DNA from: Halosimplex aquaticum
Lineage (GTDB): Archaea > Halobacteriota > Halobacteria > Halobacteriales > Haloarculaceae
DNA length: 64,000 nt
Direction of reading: 5' to 3'
NCBI RefSeq assembly: GCF_028747785.1
Contig: NZ_CP118158.1
Coordinates: forward strand, 2,108,001-2,172,000
The stretch's first letter is position 1; each line of letters opens with the position of its first letter. Both the position numbers and the translations under genes were made by a program. Below are positions 36,420 to 46,566 of this stretch, piece after piece. The notes under the pieces were generated by a model, which was not told the DNA's origin, ran no database searches, and saw nothing but the letters and a program-made list of their open reading frames with translations.

Positions 36420-37901
36420 ATGATACGAAAACTACTCCAGTGGATTGTAGCCGAGAAAAATGACTCGACGCTCCGAGAGCGAGTCATCCACAGCGGTATT
36501 TGGGCGACGCTCCTGAATGTTTCCGACCAGGTACTGCGGCTTCTAATGACACTCATCCTCGCCAATCTTCTCTCTCCGTCAGCGTTCGGCGTTGTAGCGA
36601 TGGCGATGATTGCAATTGCTGTTCTCACGACCTTTACGACGATTGGGTTCAATGAAGCGTTAATCCAGCACGAGGAGGATAACGTCGACAGTTATCTGAA
36701 TACAGCTTGGGTGGCGAAAAGCATCAGGGGTGCAGTTCTCATGGTACTAATGTTTACTCTCGCTCCGTTTGCGGCCGAGTTCTTCGACGAACCCCTTGTA
36801 ACGCCGACCCTCCGTGCACTCAGTATCATTCCCCTTCTTAATGGTGTGGTAAACCCAGCAGTGGTGTATTTCAAAAAGGATCTCAGGTTTCGGAAACAGT
36901 TTGTCTATCAGATCAGTGGGACCGCTGCAAACTTCGTCGTCGCCCTCACGGGCGCGTACATTCTAGGGAACCTCTGGGCAATTGTTCTTGGAGCTCTTGC
37001 CGGCGAGCTGTTCCAAGTGCTGGCCTCTTACGCTATCGACGACTTCCGTCCAAGGGTAGAGTTCAATTCTACCATGGCCCGTGAGTTGTTCTCGTTCGGA
37101 AAGTGGATTCAGGGGTCAACGATAGTCGTTTTCATTGCCACACGAGGGGATGATCTGTTTGTCGGTTGGTTGTTGGCGTCGGGGGCTCTAGGGTTGTACC
37201 AAATTGCGTTTAGATACGCAAATGCTCCTACTCGTGAGTTGACCCATGTCATTACTAGGGTTGCATTCCCGACGTACTCGAAACTGAAGGCCGACAAACA
37301 AACACTAAAAAGAGCCTTTACACTGACAATCGAGGCAACACTCCTGGTTTCGATTCCAGTCGCCGTTGGTATCATCCTGATAGCCCCCGAATTTGTGCAT
37401 GTCTTCCTTGGGAAGGAATGGATGGAAATGATCCCAGCCCTACAGGTATTGGCAGTAAGCGGCGTCATTAGGACACTAGCAGCAACCGGCGGATCGCTAT
37501 TCAAGGGCTTCGGCGTCCCCAGATGGGACTTTTGGATGAACGTTCCACGGACGCTTACTATCGTTGCGACGATATGGCCGCTGACAGAACGGTTCGGGAT
37601 CACGGGAACAGCAATCAGTATCACTCTTGGGCTAGCAATGACACTTCCAATTTGGTTCTATAAGACTCGTGATATTACCGAGATCCCAGTTTCGGGATAT
37701 CTCCGAAGTATTCTCACTCCGATTCTTGCAGTGTTGATTATGACTCCTCCCGTGTTATACGTCAAAAAGCCCACTCTGTCTGGAGTTGGGATAGCAATAC
37801 TAGTAGGAGTGGTATCATACACTGTTTCGGGGTACTTTCTCCTGCGGCTCCAAGGACGGGATTTCATCGAGCAGACTTTACGATTCGCTCGTGAAGCATG
37901 A
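36420..37901 (+). CDS. Lipid-linked oligosaccharide flippase (Wzx/PST family)
   Basis: A 493-residue protein with about 13-14 hydrophobic segments. Typical flippase features are RVIHSGIWATLLNVSDQVLR at the start, LANLLSPSAFGVVAMAM, LALSIIPLLNGV-type repeats, and GALGLYQIAFRYANAPTREL (about 257). It should move lipid-linked glycan across the membrane for the STT3-like enzyme or a polymerase. The FkbM methyltransferase starts 6 bases after its stop, indicating one operon. Confidence 0.9.
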   Translation: MIRKLLQWIVAEKNDSTLRERVIHSGIWATLLNVSDQVLRLLMTLILANLLSPSAFGVVAMAMIAIAVLTTFTTIGFNEALIQHEEDNVDSYLNTAWVAKSIRGAVLMVLMFTLAPFAAEFFDEPLVTPTLRALSIIPLLNGVVNPAVVYFKKDLRFRKQFVYQISGTAANFVVALTGAYILGNLWAIVLGALAGELFQVLASYAIDDFRPRVEFNSTMARELFSFGKWIQGSTIVVFIATRGDDLFVGWLLASGALGLYQIAFRYANAPTRELTHVITRVAFPTYSKLKADKQTLKRAFTLTIEATLLVSIPVAVGIILIAPEFVHVFLGKEWMEMIPALQVLAVSGVIRTLAATGGSLFKGFGVPRWDFWMNVPRTLTIVATIWPLTERFGITGTAISITLGLAMTLPIWFYKTRDITEIPVSGYLRSILTPILAVLIMTPPVLYVKKPTLSGVGIAILVGVVSYTVSGYFLLRLQGRDFIEQTLRFAREA

Positions 37902-37907
37902 GCAAAC

Positions 37908-38747
37908 ATGGAGTATCGGAACCATCTACGTAAGGGTCTAGACCTTTTACGCGACATCTATACTGGACCATTTCGGCGTATCAGCCAGGGCCTTGGCCTT
38001 GAAGAGCACTTGCGTGGTCTAAATGAATGTCTTGAAGTCGCAGTGACAAAAACTCAAACAGTAACGATAGAGGGCATCTCAGCCGAGTTCCACGTCACGA
38101 CTCGTCCGGAACTGTGGCGGCTCAGGGCCCTCAATAATGAACGGGAGGTTTTGACGCGGTTATTCGCCGATGTTCGTCCAGACGACGTGTTCTTCGATGT
38201 CGGTGCGAATATCGGAACACATAGCTGTCTTGTCGGGCAGCAATTGGTGGACGGTAGCGTAGTCGCCTTTGAGCCACACCCAAACAATGCACAGCGGCTT
38301 AAAGAGAATCTATCCCTCAACGACGTCCGAGCAACGGTCTTCGAATATGCCATTTCGAACAAGAACGGACAACAACCGCTCCGGGTCGACGAAGGAGGAA
38401 TCGGACAAGGCAAGCACATGTTGAGCGAGACCAGCGGCGGGAATACGATCGAAGTTGCGACTATTCGCTTGGACGATTTAGTAAAGAGTGGAGATATTCC
38501 TCAACCGGATGTCATTAAGATCGATGTTGAAGGGGCAGAACTGGATGCCCTCCGTGGGATGACAGGGACTCTCCGTCAATCAAGTTGCCGTTCTATAATT
38601 TGCGAGATTCACAGCTCGCAAAATGAAGATAGTGAACACATAAGAGAAGTGACTGAGTTGCTGGAGAGCCACAGTTACGATACCGATGTGATCGCAGAGC
38701 GAGGAACTGAGAAGTTCGTTCACGCTCAGCGCAAAGGGGATACATAA
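37908..38747 (+). CDS. FkbM family methyltransferase
   Basis: A 279-residue SAM-dependent methyltransferase. Motif I is VFFDVGANIGTHSCLVGQQL (about residue 95), motif II VVAFEPHPNNAQRLKENL, and the FkbM motif PDVIKIDVEGAELDALRGM (about 203). It likely O-methylates a sugar in the glycan. It directly follows the flippase gene. Confidence 0.9.
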   Translation: MEYRNHLRKGLDLLRDIYTGPFRRISQGLGLEEHLRGLNECLEVAVTKTQTVTIEGISAEFHVTTRPELWRLRALNNEREVLTRLFADVRPDDVFFDVGANIGTHSCLVGQQLVDGSVVAFEPHPNNAQRLKENLSLNDVRATVFEYAISNKNGQQPLRVDEGGIGQGKHMLSETSGGNTIEVATIRLDDLVKSGDIPQPDVIKIDVEGAELDALRGMTGTLRQSSCRSIICEIHSSQNEDSEHIREVTELLESHSYDTDVIAERGTEKFVHAQRKGDT

Positions 38748-38910
38748 GGCCTAAAGGCTATCAAATTTACTCGGTATTGCACTTACATCCACGGCATATG
38801 GATATTCACCTCATCTACGTCTGCTCGCAAAGCCAAAAATCATAATCTTAATATCAAATATCGATTCCTATCCGGTGGACTTTTAGTCATCTATGGACGG
38901 TATGTGATTA

Positions 38911-39804
38911 ATGAGTTCTCCGCAGGTGAGCGTGATAATACCAACGTACAATCGTGCGACGTTGGTCAAGCGGGCAATTCAGAGCGTTTTGAATCAGACA
39001 TTCAAGGACTTCGAACTAATTATTGTCGATGACGCTTCAGATGATGAGACACCAGAAGTCATTGACTCGATCAACGACGCTCGATTAGAGTACATTCGCC
39101 ACGATCTGAACCGGCACGGCGGCGCAGCACGGAATACGGGTATCAAGTATGCAAGCGGGAAGTATATCGCATTTCTGGATGATGACGACGAGTGGTATCC
39201 GACGAAACTCGAACGCCAAGTCGAACGCTTCGAGACCGTTTCCAACGAAATCGGGCTCGTTTATTGCTGGCGCGAGGTATATAAGAACGGTGAGTTAGTT
39301 AACAAGGCTTCTCCGGAGTTATTTGGAGATATCTTTGACGAAACTCTTGTGTGGAATCCGATAGGAAATACATCTACTTTCATGCTCCCTGCATGCGTTT
39401 TGGACGCCGTTGATGGATTCGACGAGCACTTGCTCCGCGGACAAGATAGTGATTTGGTGCGACGAGTCACACGTGAATACAAAGTTGACTATATCCCCGA
39501 TTATTTAGTAAAACAACACTGGAAGCACAAGGGCGATCAGATTACGGATGTGGATTCCGATCGGATGTATGATAGCATTGAAAGCCACCTTGTGACACTC
39601 GAACGATTCGATTCCTATTTTAAAGACAATCCAGCCCCTAAGGCAGAGCTACTAACGGTGATTGGAAGGCTATACGCACAGACTGGAGACTGGTCAAAGT
39701 CGCTTTCTTATTTAGTTAGAGGGACCGCAACAAAACCAACATCTTCAGCAGTCAAGAAGGAACTCGTGAGAAGTATCAAAGAATTCTTGAAAATTATACG
39801 TTGA
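38911..39804 (+). CDS. Glycosyltransferase family 2
   Basis: A 297-residue GT-A enzyme: VSVIIPTYNRATLVKRAIQS at the N-terminus, FELIIVDDASDDETPEVI (about 33), and the metal-binding acidic motif IAFLDDDDEWYP (about 89). The C-terminal 80 residues resemble a helical/TPR-like tail (AELLTVIGRLYAQTGDWSKS), as seen in other haloarchaeal GT2 proteins. It is the last gene of the rightward run before a 645-base gap. Confidence 0.92.
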   Translation: MSSPQVSVIIPTYNRATLVKRAIQSVLNQTFKDFELIIVDDASDDETPEVIDSINDARLEYIRHDLNRHGGAARNTGIKYASGKYIAFLDDDDEWYPTKLERQVERFETVSNEIGLVYCWREVYKNGELVNKASPELFGDIFDETLVWNPIGNTSTFMLPACVLDAVDGFDEHLLRGQDSDLVRRVTREYKVDYIPDYLVKQHWKHKGDQITDVDSDRMYDSIESHLVTLERFDSYFKDNPAPKAELLTVIGRLYAQTGDWSKSLSYLVRGTATKPTSSAVKKELVRSIKEFLKIIR

Positions 39805-40449
39805 ATACATAATTTCTTATTAACAATGAGTGATTATCATCTAGTGCTCATAGTCTAAATATCTATTCTCCTCTAGTACACATGGAACTCAATTCTCTGC
39901 AATTATAAAATCAATTATCTAGACTCTTTTTTGAACATAATATACAATTATTCAGGCCCCTCCTGGAATTTCCTACACAAAATACATGTCTTCTGGCCAG
40001 ATCGTTAGACTACACGGACGAGTGCCACTCGGTGCCAATCTCGATCGAAGTCTGGATGGTGTTGAATATAATTTCCTCAGGAAAATAGTTGGAAGTTACT
40101 GCAGGTCGGCGCTCTCGGTCCAATTCGATATGAGGTCCCTCCTTCCCACGCGCAATGGATAGAAGAACTATACTTGTTTGCACTGAACTTCCAGTATCCG
40201 AAAAACAGAGTGATATCGGACTCGAACCTCGGCTGGTCCAGACGCCCATAAGCCGGCTGCGATGAAAGGTGTTATCGTAGATGTGAGGTTAGCAGATCCA
40301 AACCTCGACCACGGCGTGGCGGACAAACTCGATAATAGACAAGATCATGTGATCGAGCTCGTTATTCTCATGAGCGCTCTATTACCTTTACCCAGTTCCA
40401 AAATGAGGCAACTCACTCCAATTTCACCGTATAACGGCACGTGGCGATA
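39805..40449. other. Gene-free AT-rich interval between convergent glycan genes
   Basis: 645 bases of low GC with no convincing gene. It lies between the convergent GT2 and NeuB genes. Short frames at about 40,010-40,470 lack family motifs and may be decayed sequence. Confidence 0.5.
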
Positions 40450-41523
40450 TTATATATCCTCCCAAGTGAGGATTTGATCTCTTTCGATGTCCCTCCGTGC
40501 AGTTCGACCGATGACTTCATCAAATCGTTTGGGTTCGATTCCAGTCCCGGGCCGTTTGATCGCAATATCGTCGCGCCGAATGCAGTCTCCCTCTTCTATC
40601 GCAACAGCTGCAACAAGGCTTCGCCGAGCATGAGTTCGACTGTCTTGTTCTGCTGGTATCGGCTCTTTAGTCCGGTCCCCAGAGGTCTCTACAAATCTGT
40701 CGTGGTTCTCGATGAAGGCGCGAATATCGCCAGGGTCCATTGCATGATAATGATCATTCCCCCTTAGAGTTTTGTCCAATGTGAAGTGCTTCTCGATTAT
40801 CTGGGCACCCTTAACAGTGGCATTCAGGAGCGTGATCATCGAGTCATCGGGGGGCACATGGTCTGAATAACCCACTAGGTGCTCGGGGAATGCATCGTTT
40901 AGATGCTCAATCATTTCGAGATTGGCGTTTTCCTCATCGGTGGGATATTGGAGAATACAATGAAGGAGACAGATTTCAGCATCAGGTTGTTCGTCCTCTA
41001 TGACTTGGATCGCTTCATCAATCTCACCGACGGTACTCGCGCCCGTCGACAACAAGACTGGTTTCCCCTTTGCAGCAATCTCCCGGAGCAGTGGATGATT
41101 TGTGATGTCGGCACTCGCGACTTTGTATACCGGAACCAGATCCTCGAGATAATCGACAGCGTGGGAGTCGAAGGGGGTAGACATAAACTCTACCTCGTAA
41201 TTCCGAGCAGTCCATTCGGCAATTTCCTCAAACTCAGCCGCACCGAAGTTGTCGAATTGTGCAAATAGATCGTACTGGTTCTCGGTTTCCTCTTCCTCGG
41301 TGTTCCAGTATGCTGGGGAATTCTCCGAAGCCAATCGGTCCGCTGAATAAGACTGGAATTTGACGGCATCAGCCCCGGCCTCAGCGGCTTTGGCTACCAT
41401 CTGTTTGGCCGCCTCTAAGGGAGGGATCTTACGCTGTTCAGCGATGTCGAAGTAATTGACACCAATTTCCGCGATCAGGTACGGTTTCTCCAGTTCGGTA
41501 ACCGTTGTATCATTAATCTTCAT
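40450..41523 (-). CDS. neuB: N-acetylneuraminate synthase family (NeuB/LegI/PseI-like)
   Basis: A 357-residue enzyme expected to condense phosphoenolpyruvate with a six-carbon amino sugar, giving a nine-carbon nonulosonic acid. The barrel shows PYLIAEIGVNYFD (residue 13), AGADAVKFQSYSADRL (about 48), FMSTPFDSHAVDYL, YKVASADITNHPLL and LVGYSDHVPPDD (about 211). The C-terminal SAF domain reads RRSLVAAVAIEEGDCIRRDD. Start taken at ATG 41523 (MKINDTTV), overlapping the upstream fusion gene by 11 bases. Which nonulosonic acid (sialic, legionaminic or pseudaminic) is not decidable. Confidence 0.9.
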   Translation of the reverse strand: MKINDTTVTELEKPYLIAEIGVNYFDIAEQRKIPPLEAAKQMVAKAAEAGADAVKFQSYSADRLASENSPAYWNTEEEETENQYDLFAQFDNFGAAEFEEIAEWTARNYEVEFMSTPFDSHAVDYLEDLVPVYKVASADITNHPLLREIAAKGKPVLLSTGASTVGEIDEAIQVIEDEQPDAEICLLHCILQYPTDEENANLEMIEHLNDAFPEHLVGYSDHVPPDDSMITLLNATVKGAQIIEKHFTLDKTLRGNDHYHAMDPGDIRAFIENHDRFVETSGDRTKEPIPAEQDSRTHARRSLVAAVAIEEGDCIRRDDIAIKRPGTGIEPKRFDEVIGRTARRDIERDQILTWEDI

Positions 41524-43150
41524 TAATGTCTCCAAAGATAACTGATTTGATTCGTTCGATCCCATTAGTAATGTCGTGACCCGCTAATGCTCTTCGCATT
41601 TTCTCACGTCTATCTTGATCCGCAATATAATCAGAGACCGCGGTCCTGATGTTCTCTTCGGTGACATAATGGGCTTGACCGAGCGATAGTACGCCTCGTG
41701 ACACGTGCGCGTAGGGGTGCCTCTGTTCGCGTTGGTTCTGGGCGATCGAAATGACTGGCAGGTTTAACGACCCAGCCTCATAGAGCGTCCGACCGTTTGA
41801 GGTAATCAGAAGATCAGCTTGTTCCATGTGCTCAGCCATGGAACGGACGTCCTGATTGATATCGACTTTGATATTTGACGAAAACCCTTCCACGATCGGG
41901 TCGAGCGATTTCCACTTCGTATAGCCAAGCCCTAGAACGATATCGAGCTCCAAATTGTCCTCGATATGAGAGAGTGCACGGAGCGTCTTCGCTGTCAAAT
42001 TATTTTCGTCCGTACCGCCGAAAGAGATCATGATCCGGTCAACCGATGGGATCTCATCATGGGGTGTCGCGTAGCGGAACTCATTTCGTAGACAGAAGTA
42101 CTCGTACCCAAAGAAGTTGTTCTCAGGCGGATTCGAGTATTCGAAGAGAGCATTGATCACAGCGTCAGCATGCTCCGCTCCTTCACCAAGGTCCTCGAAA
42201 TTTACGACTCGTGCCCCAATTTCCTTGAGATGTTTTATATAATCAGTATCAGTGTCGAGAATATCATTGACAACCACGTCTGGTTCAGTCTCTGTTACAT
42301 ACTCAAGAAAAGATGCCTGATCCTTGAACTGCTGATACTCGTAGTTACTCTCTTCGAGTTTGTCGATCGCGAGATCGTTCGATTCGTAGGTTGCAAAGAC
42401 TATATCATGTTCGAACAGGTGGTCCGCTATCGTGATACCCCTGTAAACGTGGCCAGTTCCAGTGTCGCTGTCCCCGATTACTCGGTATACTACGAGTTTT
42501 CGGTTGAGCTGACTTTCCGCAAGAATCCAGTCTTGATATGTATCGATGTCGATTCCTTCCTGCTGACTGACCTCGTAAAACGAGGGATTGGTGCCAACTC
42601 TCTGGCCCTCTATTACGAGATCCTTGTGGGAGATAAACACGCCTATCTCCTCGTAGATAGGGTCCATCCACTGGCGATTCTTCCGTTTCCTTGAGAGAGA
42701 CTCATAGGACTCGCCTGTTTCTCTCCAATAGTGATGGGTGCTATCCCGAACAAAAATGAGGCTGTCGGGGTCCGTGTCAACCGTTGATCTAAGGGCTTCG
42801 TCAATGGACGACGAAGCCACTAACGGGGTGGTGGGCTGAAAGCATAGAACATATTCAAAATCACCATCCACGCATCCGAACGCGTGTTTGATGACTGGGG
42901 CAAGTGGAGTCTCGTCACTCGCTAGTTCTTCTGGACGCTTAACCACCTGATCGACACCGTACTGTCGTCCGATCTGTGCAATCTCCTTGTTGTCAGTCGT
43001 GAGTATGGTCTTATCAACTATGTGTGACTCCTTACTCGTTGTAATTGCGTGAGCAACAAGCGGCCTGTCGCCAAGCTCTCGGAGATTTTTTCTCGGTATC
43101 CCCTTGGATCCGCCCCGAGCAGGAACGATAGAGAGTACGTTCGGCGGCAT
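41513..43150 (-). CDS. Fusion of CMP-nonulosonate synthetase (NeuA-type) and PseG-like UDP-sugar hydrolase/GT-B domain
   Basis: A 545-residue two-domain protein. Residues 1-225 are a cytidylyltransferase: VLSIVPARGGSKGIPRKNLR, then PEELASDETPLAPVIKHAF and YVLCFQPTTPL. It should activate the nonulosonic acid as CMP-sugar. Residues about 232-545 resemble PseG/MurG-type GT-B hydrolases: VIGDSDTGTGHVYRGITIAD (PseG normally has G-x-GH-x2-R), MISFGGTDENNLTAKTLRAL, and the donor-site region SNGRTLYEAGSLNLPVISI. PseG acts before NeuB and NeuA after it, so one polypeptide covers flanking steps. Transcribed leftward with neuB, from a TATA-like AACTTAATC at about 43,173-43,181. Confidence 0.85.
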   Translation of the reverse strand: MPPNVLSIVPARGGSKGIPRKNLRELGDRPLVAHAITTSKESHIVDKTILTTDNKEIAQIGRQYGVDQVVKRPEELASDETPLAPVIKHAFGCVDGDFEYVLCFQPTTPLVASSSIDEALRSTVDTDPDSLIFVRDSTHHYWRETGESYESLSRKRKNRQWMDPIYEEIGVFISHKDLVIEGQRVGTNPSFYEVSQQEGIDIDTYQDWILAESQLNRKLVVYRVIGDSDTGTGHVYRGITIADHLFEHDIVFATYESNDLAIDKLEESNYEYQQFKDQASFLEYVTETEPDVVVNDILDTDTDYIKHLKEIGARVVNFEDLGEGAEHADAVINALFEYSNPPENNFFGYEYFCLRNEFRYATPHDEIPSVDRIMISFGGTDENNLTAKTLRALSHIEDNLELDIVLGLGYTKWKSLDPIVEGFSSNIKVDINQDVRSMAEHMEQADLLITSNGRTLYEAGSLNLPVISIAQNQREQRHPYAHVSRGVLSLGQAHYVTEENIRTAVSDYIADQDRREKMRRALAGHDITNGIERIKSVIFGDINED

Positions 43151-43300
43151 TAGTTTGTCGTCAGCGGCACCGTCTGATTAAGTTTTCTTTTCCCAGATAT
43201 CTACTCTGTTGGAGATTGAGAATGCGGCGGAGCAGTGTTGTTCCAAACTCGAAAATAATACCTATTAAACGAGTCCTCTAAATTGCCTCTTCTACCTTAA

Positions 43301-44074
43301 TTACATCCTTTTACAGGCCCAATGTTCATTTCCACCTTTTACATTTTGTAATACATCGATCTGGAATCCTGCAGAATTGATTCGAGAATGCAATTCATCC
43401 CTATCATGTCCGCGTTTTCTAATATCATGTCTTCCCCCGTGCACTTCAAGAAGTAGAAAATTAATGTTTGGCAGGATACCTTTCAATCCATTAATCACTT
43501 CTACTTCTGAACCCTCAACATCGATTTTTACGACATCTGGCTTAGGAATGTTTTCTAATCCATCCCCTCTATATACCTCAACTTCACCCTGATCCGAAAA
43601 CTGCGTTCTTGTCCCAGTATCTATTTTTTCTGTGGAAAGATCTGCTTTAGTATTTTCCTTTCCTAACGCAAAATTATTAATATTTGCATCAACTCCATTG
43701 TTATCTATGGTTTCTTTCGTTTTTCTATAATTCTTGGGGTTGGGTTCAAAAGCATACACCGAATTGGAGATGTAACCTGCTGCAGTAGTGTACACACCAA
43801 TCCCAGCGCCGATATCCCAAACAATATCTTCTGATGATATGTTTTCCATCCATTCCTCGAGGATATCATGCTCATCAAATTCTGCAAGCCTTGCTTCATG
43901 AACGGAATTAACTTCTATATCGATATCACCAACGGATGTTCTTATCTTATTTTCATTTTTGATGACTAAGGGCAAATATTCGGTTCGGTCATTCATAAAC
44001 ACATAAGTGCATTCTAGGAATTTCCTAAAACCTTCTTCACTTATTTTTGTTAAACCTCGAGTGATAAGACTCAT
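43301..44074 (-). CDS. FkbM family methyltransferase (AT-rich)
   Basis: A 257-residue SAM methyltransferase from ATG 44074. Motif I is IVWDIGAGIGVYTTAAGYIS (about 86), then VYAFEPNPKNYRKTKETIDN and the FkbM motif PDVVKIDVEGSEVEVINGL (about 185). Codon use is strikingly AT-rich (many AAT, ATT, TTA) against the cluster and the genome, a sign of recent transfer. TATTTAAAT abuts the start, so a downstream start such as MNDRTEYLPL (about 43,996) is possible. Confidence 0.85.
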   Translation of the reverse strand: MSLITRGLTKISEEGFRKFLECTYVFMNDRTEYLPLVIKNENKIRTSVGDIDIEVNSVHEARLAEFDEHDILEEWMENISSEDIVWDIGAGIGVYTTAAGYISNSVYAFEPNPKNYRKTKETIDNNGVDANINNFALGKENTKADLSTEKIDTGTRTQFSDQGEVEVYRGDGLENIPKPDVVKIDVEGSEVEVINGLKGILPNINFLLLEVHGGRHDIRKRGHDRDELHSRINSAGFQIDVLQNVKGGNEHWACKRM

Positions 44075-44302
44075 ATTTAAATAGACGATTTGCAAGCATA
44101 TGAAGAATGGGGCCAGATTATCAATAATAGATATGGTTTATTAATAGCCGCTGGTTTTCTACCGGCAAATAATATGGGGTATTTCCACATTGTTCTCAAT
44201 CGGGTAACCATGTTTATTGAATACTCGTTTGATGAGGCTACATGGATCCTATGACGTGAAGCCAGAATATATATTGGACAGCATAATCAACTGGGGTCAG
44301 TG

Positions 44303-45106
44303 ATGGATGCTGAGAAGAGTGCTCTCGTTTCAGTCGTCGTTCCATATAGTGCATCTCATACTCCCGAATCGATGCTCCAAGAAGCACTTCAGTCAGTTGA
44401 CCAGCAAGAGATATCAACGGAGTGTATCGTAGTCCGGGATCCAGAACAGCACGGTCCGGCATGGGCACGAAATCGAGGAATTGAACGTTCTGAAACCCGA
44501 TATGTTGCATTTCTCGACGCCGACGACTTATGGACAGCAAATAAACTAAATCGTCAGATAGAGCACATGGCGACAACCGGCGCTGGACTCTGTGTAGAAG
44601 GAAATGACATGCCGACTGAAGTGTTCTTGCGTCGGATCTTCCTCGGTAAAATGGAATCTCTGACTTCGTCCATTTTGATTGACTTGAACCGCGTTGACAC
44701 TCGCTTCGAAGAATCACTGAATCGATTTGAAGACCACTTATTCATGCTCGAAGCAGCTGCCGAAAGCAGTGTCTGTCTCTGTAAGGACATTACTGAAATC
44801 AGAAAGCAGGACCAAGGACTTTCTCACAGGACATCGCCAGAACAACTCTTTGAAGAGAGAGAACGATACGGTGAACTTGCACTCGAACGAGTCCCCTCGC
44901 TTCGCCAGTACGAACCGAAATTCAAAGCAAAGCTTTCGTACGACTGTGGTAGACACCACCATTTTCGAGGTCAATATCGCAAAGCAGTTAGCTGCTTCCG
45001 CCGTTCTCTAACTTTCCATCCAAGGTTCAAGCCGATTGCCGCACTCTTTCTCAGTCTGTTGCGTCTTTGTGTCCCGACAGAACTGTTCAGTAAGGGCGTG
45101 GAGTGA
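44303..45106 (+). CDS. Glycosyltransferase family 2
   Basis: A 267-residue GT-A protein. VSVVVPYSASHTPESMLQEA opens the fold, GPAWARNRGIERSETRYVAF precedes LDADDLWTANKLNRQ (metal-binding D-x-D about residue 73). The tail (about 195-265) is helical and basic. Start set to ATG 44303; a GTG one codon earlier is possible. Isolated rightward gene between leftward ones. Confidence 0.85.
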   Translation: MDAEKSALVSVVVPYSASHTPESMLQEALQSVDQQEISTECIVVRDPEQHGPAWARNRGIERSETRYVAFLDADDLWTANKLNRQIEHMATTGAGLCVEGNDMPTEVFLRRIFLGKMESLTSSILIDLNRVDTRFEESLNRFEDHLFMLEAAAESSVCLCKDITEIRKQDQGLSHRTSPEQLFEERERYGELALERVPSLRQYEPKFKAKLSYDCGRHHHFRGQYRKAVSCFRRSLTFHPRFKPIAALFLSLLRLCVPTELFSKGVE

Positions 45107-45153
45107 CCGATATCTGAAGATAATAACACTGCAGGATTCTTTGAATAGCTCAT

Positions 45154-46566
45154 TTAGAGGTATCCAAACGCTTCCAACCGTTCTTGGACGGAGTCATCGT
45201 ATTCGATCTGCTCCTGCCTAATTTCGAGGTTTGCTTGTTGTCGATGCTCGTCTATCGCTGATCGCAACACCTCTAGGTCCTCAGCAGATCCACGGATTCC
45301 CCTAAAGCTGTGGTCTATCCAGTCACCACGTGCCTCCCCCTGAACAGCGGCAATATCGAATCGAATGTCATCATATCCGGCACCCTCTGGATTCACCGGC
45401 TGACCCGGTTTGTTTGCGTTGTGGATGAAGTCCGTAAACGAGAGTTGATGGCTATCTATATCAAGCAACGAGTTGCCGCCGAACGACTCAGTGACAGCCG
45501 CGTCGAACTCAAAACTGGCTTGCTCAAGCACACTGACGGTCGTCGTGGGGAGTGATCGCAGGTTCACGGTCCACTCGACTGTAGTTGAAGGGCGATTGGG
45601 GGGAAATAGCAACAGGGGCACATGCAGTCGCTCTTCGTCCAGTTCTCGGTCACGTCGAAACCAGATCCCGTGGTCTGCGGTTACGACCACGAATGCACCA
45701 TCGGAGATTAGTTCGCTGACTAGTGGTCCGACTCGTCTGTCTGTATCCCAAATCGCCGCTTTTAACAGATCGTACATATCCGTCCCGTCGTAGTTTTCTT
45801 CCGTCTGGATCAACTCGTACACCTCCTGACCTGTCTTGCCGACTGGGAGGTCAGTATGCGAGCGATTCGGGAAAAACTGCTCTATGGCTTCATCACTGAT
45901 ATCGAGCGGCGGATGGATGTCCATATAGTTGGCGACTACAAACGCTGGGCTGTCGTCGCTCGCGCGGAACGACTGGATACGATTGTTCATCGTTTCCGCA
46001 TACTGGAAGCGAATACTGTCATCTGGCACCCGTTCCGGGAGATTCGATGTCGATCCTGGGTCCTGACGTTTAAATACAAGCCCGTTAATCAGCGATCGAA
46101 GCGGAGTGTTGCCGGTAAAAACGAATTCGAGATAGTCTTCGATCTTCTCGATACCACTCCCCTTGAACTCGAACTCTCGGGGGTCGTTTCCGGATTCGAA
46201 CAACATGTACTGCTCTCGAAGCAAGTCATTAAGTTCGTCAAAGCCTCGTTGGAGTCCGTTCGAGATATATGGGTTCGCAGAGATTAGCAATGAACGGTGG
46301 GTTTCAGATAGTACCTCCGCGATAGTCGGAACATCGTTACCGAGATACGGATACGCCTCATGCATTCCTGTCTCGGAGGGGTATTGACCAGTGAAGAACG
46401 ATCCGTGAGCAGATGGACTGCTTGGCCCAGGAGTATACGCGTTCTCGAATATGACGCCTTGTTCGTCTGCGAGAGTGGCCAACCGTGGCATCGTGTCCGG
46501 GCCGTCTTCAGCAAACGGCGTCGCAGAGAACGAGAGAGAATCAAGGACGATCCAGACAACATCCAT
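45154..46566 (-). CDS. Sulfatase-like alkaline-phosphatase-superfamily protein
   Basis: A 470-residue protein. The first metal ligand region is VVWIVLDSLSFSATPF, and the nucleophile region is TPGPSSPSAHGSFFTGQYPS (about 44-63). The late metal ligands are FVVVTADHGIWFRRDR (about 298). In true sulfatases the nucleophile motif is C/S-x-P-x-R; here the Arg position holds His/Gly, so phosphoglycerol or sulfate transfer or hydrolysis are all possible. No signal peptide is seen. The promoter has AT-rich TTAAATAGATTTAAT at about 46,588-46,602. Confidence 0.75.
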   Translation of the reverse strand: MDVVWIVLDSLSFSATPFAEDGPDTMPRLATLADEQGVIFENAYTPGPSSPSAHGSFFTGQYPSETGMHEAYPYLGNDVPTIAEVLSETHRSLLISANPYISNGLQRGFDELNDLLREQYMLFESGNDPREFEFKGSGIEKIEDYLEFVFTGNTPLRSLINGLVFKRQDPGSTSNLPERVPDDSIRFQYAETMNNRIQSFRASDDSPAFVVANYMDIHPPLDISDEAIEQFFPNRSHTDLPVGKTGQEVYELIQTEENYDGTDMYDLLKAAIWDTDRRVGPLVSELISDGAFVVVTADHGIWFRRDRELDEERLHVPLLLFPPNRPSTTVEWTVNLRSLPTTTVSVLEQASFEFDAAVTESFGGNSLLDIDSHQLSFTDFIHNANKPGQPVNPEGAGYDDIRFDIAAVQGEARGDWIDHSFRGIRGSAEDLEVLRSAIDEHRQQANLEIRQEQIEYDDSVQERLEAFGYL

